Source: Cucumis sativus (taxonomy: Eukaryota > Streptophyta > Magnoliopsida > Cucurbitales > Cucurbitaceae). From it: a DNA stretch of 64,000 nucleotides. The notes under the pieces are model-generated. The model had not been told where the DNA came from, did not search any database, and worked only from the letters and a program-made list of their open reading frames with translations. Shown in pieces: positions 58,744 to 64,000 of the stretch (the stretch's first letter is position 1; every line of letters starts with the position of its first letter). Both the position numbers and the translations under genes were made by a program. The stretch covers positions 15,776,307 through 15,840,306 of the forward strand of contig NC_026661.2 of the NCBI RefSeq assembly GCF_000004075.3, in the 5' to 3' direction.

Positions 58744-61700
58744 TCAAGAGGATCCCCATGCAGCTTTCACTAAACTCATCTCTGGAAGGGGCAGACCGAG
58801 ATTGAATGATGCAGGGTTTTCTTCCTCAAACCAACCATATTTCTTGATGCACTTGTCAATCAGACTACCGGCCAAGTATGAGAAACCTCCAGCCCCAGCC
58901 GCTATAACGATGTAAGATGCTACTGTTTTGATGTACACATCCCACCTATTTGGTCTCTGAATGTAAGCCTTCCCAAGGGCAAGTAATATGATGCATAAAA
59001 GAGAAGCTCCCGCCACTGCTGCAAGCTTGAGATCCTTGTCATTGCTCTTGGTGAATGAGAAACCGTAAACGAGAGGAGGGACTAGGCCGAAGAATACAAA
59101 CGAGAAGATAGCAAGCACAAAATGTAGAATGTAATTCTCTCGGTTTCCAAGTACTACTTCGTATCGGTCTACACGATCATCATCGTCTGTTTCATTAGAC
59201 GTCCTGAACTGCTCACTCTTAAGTCCTGTCAACTGCAAATTTTGTGTATGTTTAATGAGAGATTGTGATTGAACAAACTTAATGCAATGGGCTTTGTAAA
59301 AGAGTCTCCCCAATTCCCTTTCTACCGTTTTTCTTTCTTTGTATTCTTTCTAAATTAAATTAACATTCATCTTTGAGGTCTATATTAAATTCAGTTACTC
59401 ACATTATGTCCAAGGATAAAAAGGCCACTGATCAGGTTTGCCAACGACAAAACTACAATGTTCCCTGCAAAAAGAACATGAAAATAGATTAATATGTCAA
59501 CAAGTTAGAGGCTCAAATTTATAATTGGCGAAACAAGTAATTTAGTTCAAATTTGGAACTTGTTTCAAAAACTCGCTTTTTCGCATTTCTTGAAGACCCT
59601 AAAATGTTGCACACAACTAGATTTTAAAATATTACCCTTTTTCCGGCAATTAAATTTTATGTTTTCTAATCCCAAAAATATAAAATGCTTGAGTTTAAAA
59701 ACAAAAAAGAAGAAAATCGACCTATCCACCTATTCAGTGTGAATAAAATCAATTCAATCTATGTATCCTATACATTTCATGACGTTGGTTAGTTTGGTAG
59801 AAGATTACAAGGAAAAATGGATTGGAATCTTAACAGTTAACAACTATTTTGAGAATATGAGTAACAAAATAGACGGATGACAATCATTCCACTAAAAAGT
59901 TAATACAAGCTATTAATAAGCATCTCATACTAATTGATCAAAGGATAATCAAACATGCCATAAACAGGATGGAAAAAGTTAAACCGTACGTGTTCCAGTA
60001 TTGCCACTTGCTGCAGATGTCACAATACCGAGGCTTGCAATCGATTCGGCTAAACCACCATAAACTATACATTTCACAATTTCCCACCAGTTATACCTAC
60101 TTGGTTCAGGTTCTATTTGTTCATCCAGAGAATCATCAATGGAAATAGCCACAGGTCCTGCTTCAACTAATAAATCAATATCAGTCTCAAAACTAATAGA
60201 AAACACCTTAAGAACAGAAGGGGAAAAATCCAATAAATCTCGATGTCATTGTAGAAATGGAAAATTAACAGCAGGGACACCAAAGCCAAGATTTTTCCAC
60301 ACTTCAATAAACAGGTGTTGTTGACTAAAGCAACACTTAGGTTGAATCTCAACAACCAAAAGTGTATGTTTTATTTAAAAGAAAAGGTAACAAGTACATA
60401 TCTCAGATGTTATTGCTATGTGAATGAGCTTAAAACAGGTGGTCCTAATTCTTCCAGTGTGAGTAGAAAGATAACATCCGAGTCTGACAATACCTTCACG
60501 ACTGCCCACTGCAGTGTCCGTTGCTCTCTCAACTGTAGTTGGTGCTTCAAGGGAGGGAGAAAATGGAGAAGAATCAGGCTCAGTAGCTTCTACAAATTCT
60601 GGTGTTTTTGGGATCTCTGTCTTAGCAACTGCAGCTGACTGATCGGGAACAGGAGTTTTGTTAAAAAATGCAGGTAGCCTAAATCGATCAAGCAGTCCTC
60701 CCTTTGACTCTAGGGATGGGTATGGAATTCCAACCACAACATTCTCAACATCAATGCCTGCATAAAGTAAGATAAGATCATAACAGTAAGACATGAGAAT
60801 TTTCGGCAAAGATAGTCTGAAGTTAATTTTACTTTAGACATTAAATATTGGAATCATCAAGTCCTGATTTCATCTAGCTCTCTCAAATCGAATCATTCTA
60901 GAATTCATCAGTCACCAAGGTTTCTATTTTATTTTGGTTTCAAGAATTGAGAAACCTCCTATAACTGGTTCTATAGCATGGTAAACATGGTATTTAACGA
61001 TGGTATTATATCTGATATACTGCTTATACACATCAACCTCCAATGTAATTGCAGAAAAATAAACTCTCCAGTGTTTGTCTGGTTGTTGCTAGAAGTTTCA
61101 AGCCAAATTAAGAATTAATTAACAGTTGAGAATAAAAAATAATTCAAATATTCTATATATTTTTGCAGTTCGGTTTTCAGTTTAAGACTACAAAATTTAT
61201 AGTTTAACACGTGCAGATTTAAGAATCACATTTTAATAGAATAACTTTTGCCGTGTCATGCAATCACTATAACAATTTAAAGCAAACTTTCATTAAAGGT
61301 ACTGCTACAACATCCTTGTTAGGGCAACAACCCCCCGAATATCTCCACAAAGGTACGATATTGTCCATTTTGGGTATACACCCTCGTGACTTTGCTTTTG
61401 TTACTATCCCAAAAGGCTTCATACCAATGGAGATTGCCCTCACTTATATATCCAAGATCATCCTCTTATCTAACCGATGTGTGACTTTGGTCAGAATCAC
61501 AATCCTCTCCTCGAACAAGTTCCACATTAATTACAATCCTCCTCCCCTCGAACAAATTACCATGATCCTCCCCTCAAATAGTCATCCCATCCGCCAAGCT
61601 CTATCTAACCTAACTCCTCTTCTCGGAGCACACTGCCTATCCAATAGAGTCTAACCACGGATCTCATCATGACCTACTTTTTAGGCATTCAAGGCTCTAC

Positions 61701-63010
61701 TACATCTTTGTTAGCCTATTTTATTTTATTGTATTTGGTTTTAAAATTATATAAACTTAATTTATTTTTAGACTATGACAAGTAATATTAGACTTTCCAT
61801 AATAAGTTGGAAGATGTACACTTTAATCTATTAGAAATTAAATAAATGTGGTCTAGTGCCAACATGAGGATACCAATTGGTATAAGTCACACTCTTGAAC
61901 ATGAGTTTAAAAAGGTTCGAATCCCCCACCCCAAATTATTGTACTGAAAAAATAAATAAACGTGGTCTAGTATTTCTCTCAAAATTAGTTTCTCTAGAAC
62001 AGTACATCTCATGTGGGAATACGGATATGAAACCATGGCATCTTAAAAGAAGTACTGTTAAGCTCATGTTTGAACATAGTTGTACTTTAAGAATACATAA
62101 CTAAGAAGAAATTTATCTCCTTCTCTCTTACCATCTAATGAGTTGTGTTTCCTAATGATTAGTTATATATAAGTTCCCACGAACAAGTTACTCCCATTGT
62201 CATCCCTTCCTACTTCTGACCTATTCACCAAATTTTATTTGTTGCAGGCTCAACTAATTTAAATCTCAGTTCTCACTGTCCACCTTCCACATCACGTCCA
62301 TTTCTTTACTCTCATATACAAATCGAATCCTACACCTATCAATATCCCTCAACCCAAGAAGCCAAATTGTGCCCATGGTAGAAAGCTAGAATGGCATTAC
62401 TAGAATCTTTGATTGCATTTTCATGAGCCCAGCGATTCTAAATCACTCATCAACTCAACAATATCAACATCTCACTCTCCAACTCGAACCAAAACTTCTG
62501 GTTCCTCTCATATACTAACTGAATCAGGACTTCATTAGAACATCTAAAAGTACTTCCCCTAATAAAGCTTGTTAGTACCTGACCTTGACCAAGAAAATTT
62601 ATGAGATGCTTCTCTAGAAATATTTCTGCATGCATTTTACCAAAAACATATTTTGTATGAGTAAACAGCAGGAGTTATTGTAGACGTTCAATACCATTCT
62701 TCAGAGTAGTTTAAATGTGACTGATAGCATAGTCCTTAAAATAAACTTCCAGTCCTCACTTGAAGATGTAATGCAAATGCTTGTACCATACCCTTTTTTT
62801 CATCAAATGTATCTGTTGCGCTCTCAGTATGACCTGGTGTTGAATCAGCTCTAGTATCAGTTTCAGACTTTGATAATACTGCAAATCCATTTGACTGATT
62901 CTGAACTAGCACTTTGTTTACTCTGGAAGTTTGATTATCATCCTGCACTGATCCATTTGACTCATGTGATGTGTATGGAATTCCAACTACAATATTCTCA
63001 ACAGTAATTC
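58744..63010 (-). CDS. Membrane-protein-of-ER-body-like (VIT/CCC1-like) gene, 3' part
   Basis: Five exons, minus strand, from 5' to 3': 63010-62792, 60757-60494, 60157-59990, 59464-59403 and 59232-58744. All have GT-AG borders and agreeing phases. The last three encode the membrane domain: YNWWEIVKCIVYGGLAESIA, then TSAASGNTGT-R-NIVVLS, LISGLFILGHN, then RYEVVLGNRENYILHFVLAI and IFSFVFFGLVPPLVYGFSF. More helices follow, up to AAGAGGFSYLAGSLIDK. This matches the CCC1/VIT-type C-terminal region of Arabidopsis MEB1/MEB2, which locate to ER bodies and have been linked to iron and manganese handling. The first two exons are hydrophilic and similar to each other. The first exon here begins with a split Gly codon, so at least one more exon lies upstream, beyond the LINE insertion and the window edge. 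Confidence 0.82.
61310..61690 (+). repeat. Dispersed repeat R1, copy C, in an intron of the VIT-like gene
   Basis: Same ordered words as 21005-21365, including the exact block cctcccctcaaatagtcatc at 61567-61586. It lies inside the intron 60758-62791 and is opposite to the host gene's strand. Confidence 0.65.
61850..61960 (+). mobile_element. tRNA-derived SINE in an intron of the VIT-like gene
   Basis: An A-box-like taccaattggtataagtc lies at 61871-61888, and a perfect B-box ggttcgaatcc at 61914-61924. Then come cccaccccaaattattgtac and an A-rich end (tgaaaaaataaataaa). This is the usual layout of plant tRNA-related SINEs. The 5' border is approximate. Confidence 0.6.
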
Positions 63011-63181
63011 CTGCATCAAACGCACAAAGTAAGGAAATGCCAGGAAGAGAGAACTTTTAGTTTATGCACTATAATCTGAAATACTCTTGATTAGAAGTCA
63101 TCTATGTTAAATAGAGAGAGATTTACAAGAAACAAGGAATGGTACCGTAAGTCCAATATTAAAGCTTACATGGTCATCCAC

Positions 63182-64000
63182 TTTTTTTTGATAAGAGACA
63201 AGTATATTCATATAACAAAACAGAACAACCTAAGGGCGAGGGATGAGAGGGCCCTCCCCGGAAGAAGCTAAGGAACTAAGAAATAATGGCCTTCCAATTG
63301 TTGAAAATCATAGAAAGGCTATAATTACAAAAGTGTTTGGTGTAATTCGTACTCCACCAAGAGGCTGTGTGTTGAACCACAGTCCAAAAAGAATCAAAAG
63401 AATTAAATCTATCGTCAAAGATTCTGCTATTCCTTTCTTTCCAAATGCTCCACAAAAGGGAACGCGTCGCGCATTTCCATAAGATGTTTCCTTTAGGGCT
63501 GTAACCTCTAAAGTTAAGACCTTCAATCATCCATCTATCAATCTTGCTAGGAAGGCAAAGCTCCAAATCGAAAATACCAAACAGAGTGTACCAAGCTTTT
63601 CTTGTGAAGGGACAATGTAGAAATAAATGATCCAACGTTTCCTCATCTTTAGCGCATAGGCAACACATCGAGGGGCTAAGCAAAGTGTTCTGAATTTTTT
63701 TTTTGTAGTTTCTCATGGGTGTTGAGGCTTCTGTAAGCAAGCGACCATAAGAAAAACTTCACCTTCTTCGGGATTTTATTCTTCCAAATCTGACGAATCA
63801 AGGGAACGGCAATGTTGGGAGATCTCTTAGTTAAGTTAAGAAAAGTAGATTTTGTAGTGAAGTTGCCATTTATGTTAGGAATCCATTTAAGACTATCATT
63901 CCTTTCAGTGGGGGCCCACGAGTGAAGAATTTCTAAAGCTGAGGCTGCATTGGCAATCTCGTTGTCGAGCATATTTCTTCTAAGGCCCAAATTCCAAGAA
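63182..64000 (-). mobile_element. LINE (L1-type) 3' end, runs off the window
   Basis: The minus strand reads from the window edge: SLKWIPNINGNFTTKSTFLN, then IRQIWKNKIPKKVKFFLWSL and AYRSLNTHEKLQ. Then comes the zf-RVT zinc-binding block (CCLC ... ETLDHLFLHCPF), then WKERNSRIFDDR and a stop. These are the end of LINE ORF2. A one-base change in the homopolymer at 63695-63704 breaks the frame. The 3' end is a short A-tail (T run on the plus strand at 63182-63189). The LINE lies upstream of the first visible exon of the VIT-like gene and on the same strand, so probably within one of its introns. Confidence 0.82.

Noticed and set aside
61253..61654. Open frame of 133 codons on the plus strand within the VIT-like intron
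   Set aside because: It overlaps dispersed repeat R1, whose other copies are not open.

Overview
This is a eudicot plant nuclear segment. It is AT-rich, its genes have GT-AG introns, and old transposon remnants fill the gaps. The transposon proteins look like those common in cucurbits (Cucumis), so I lean to Cucurbitaceae, but that is an inference from recalled similarity. No CRISPR array, operon or bacterial feature was seen.

Eight host genes can be modelled, several only by joining exons. (1) 2616-5320 (+): plastid-type DUF760 / UV-B-induced-like protein, 388 aa, two exons. (2) 11277-14169 (+): GAUT8/QUASIMODO1-type galacturonosyltransferase, 566 aa, three exons. (3) 19725-20546 (-): single-exon two-helix membrane protein, 273 aa. 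(4) 25028-26020 (-): a 47-aa protein split by an 849-nt intron. (5) 36147-39061 (+): AP2/ERF soloist (At4g13040/APD1-like), 231 aa, six coding exons. (6) 44143-46650 (+): Tim17/22/23-family membrane protein, 197 aa, four exons. (7) 53588-57365 (+): plant trypsin-like peptidase-fold protein, 549 aa, two exons, two upstream ORFs. (8) 58744 to beyond 63010 (-): membrane-protein-of-ER-body-like / VIT-like gene whose 5' end lies outside the window.

The spaces between genes hold decayed mobile DNA. There is a Ty3/gypsy gag-protease remnant (8.6-10.2 kb), the C-terminal half of one MULE transposase (17.9-18.7 kb), a Ulp1-type protease remnant (29.0-29.7 kb) and two RNase H-like scraps (33 and 39.7 kb). 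A 3.36-kb MULE with terminal inverted repeats and a near-perfect 9-bp target duplication lies at 40.7-44.1 kb. A Ty1/copia RT-RNase H remnant lies at 49.6-50.9 kb, and a LINE 3' end runs off the window at 63.2-64.0 kb. SINE-like pieces, an inverted dispersed-repeat pair and several short tandem repeats are also present.

The genes are unrelated housekeeping or regulatory loci (cell wall, plastid, mitochondrion, ER, transcription) and form no visible pathway cluster. I found no convincing new multi-gene system. The most interesting points are the MULE ending 65 bp before the Tim17-like start codon, a 60-bp-arm hairpin in a GAUT8 intron, a three-copy ~100-bp array just before the AP2 start codon, a duplicated symmetric exon in the VIT-like gene, and the tiny split gene at 25-26 kb.
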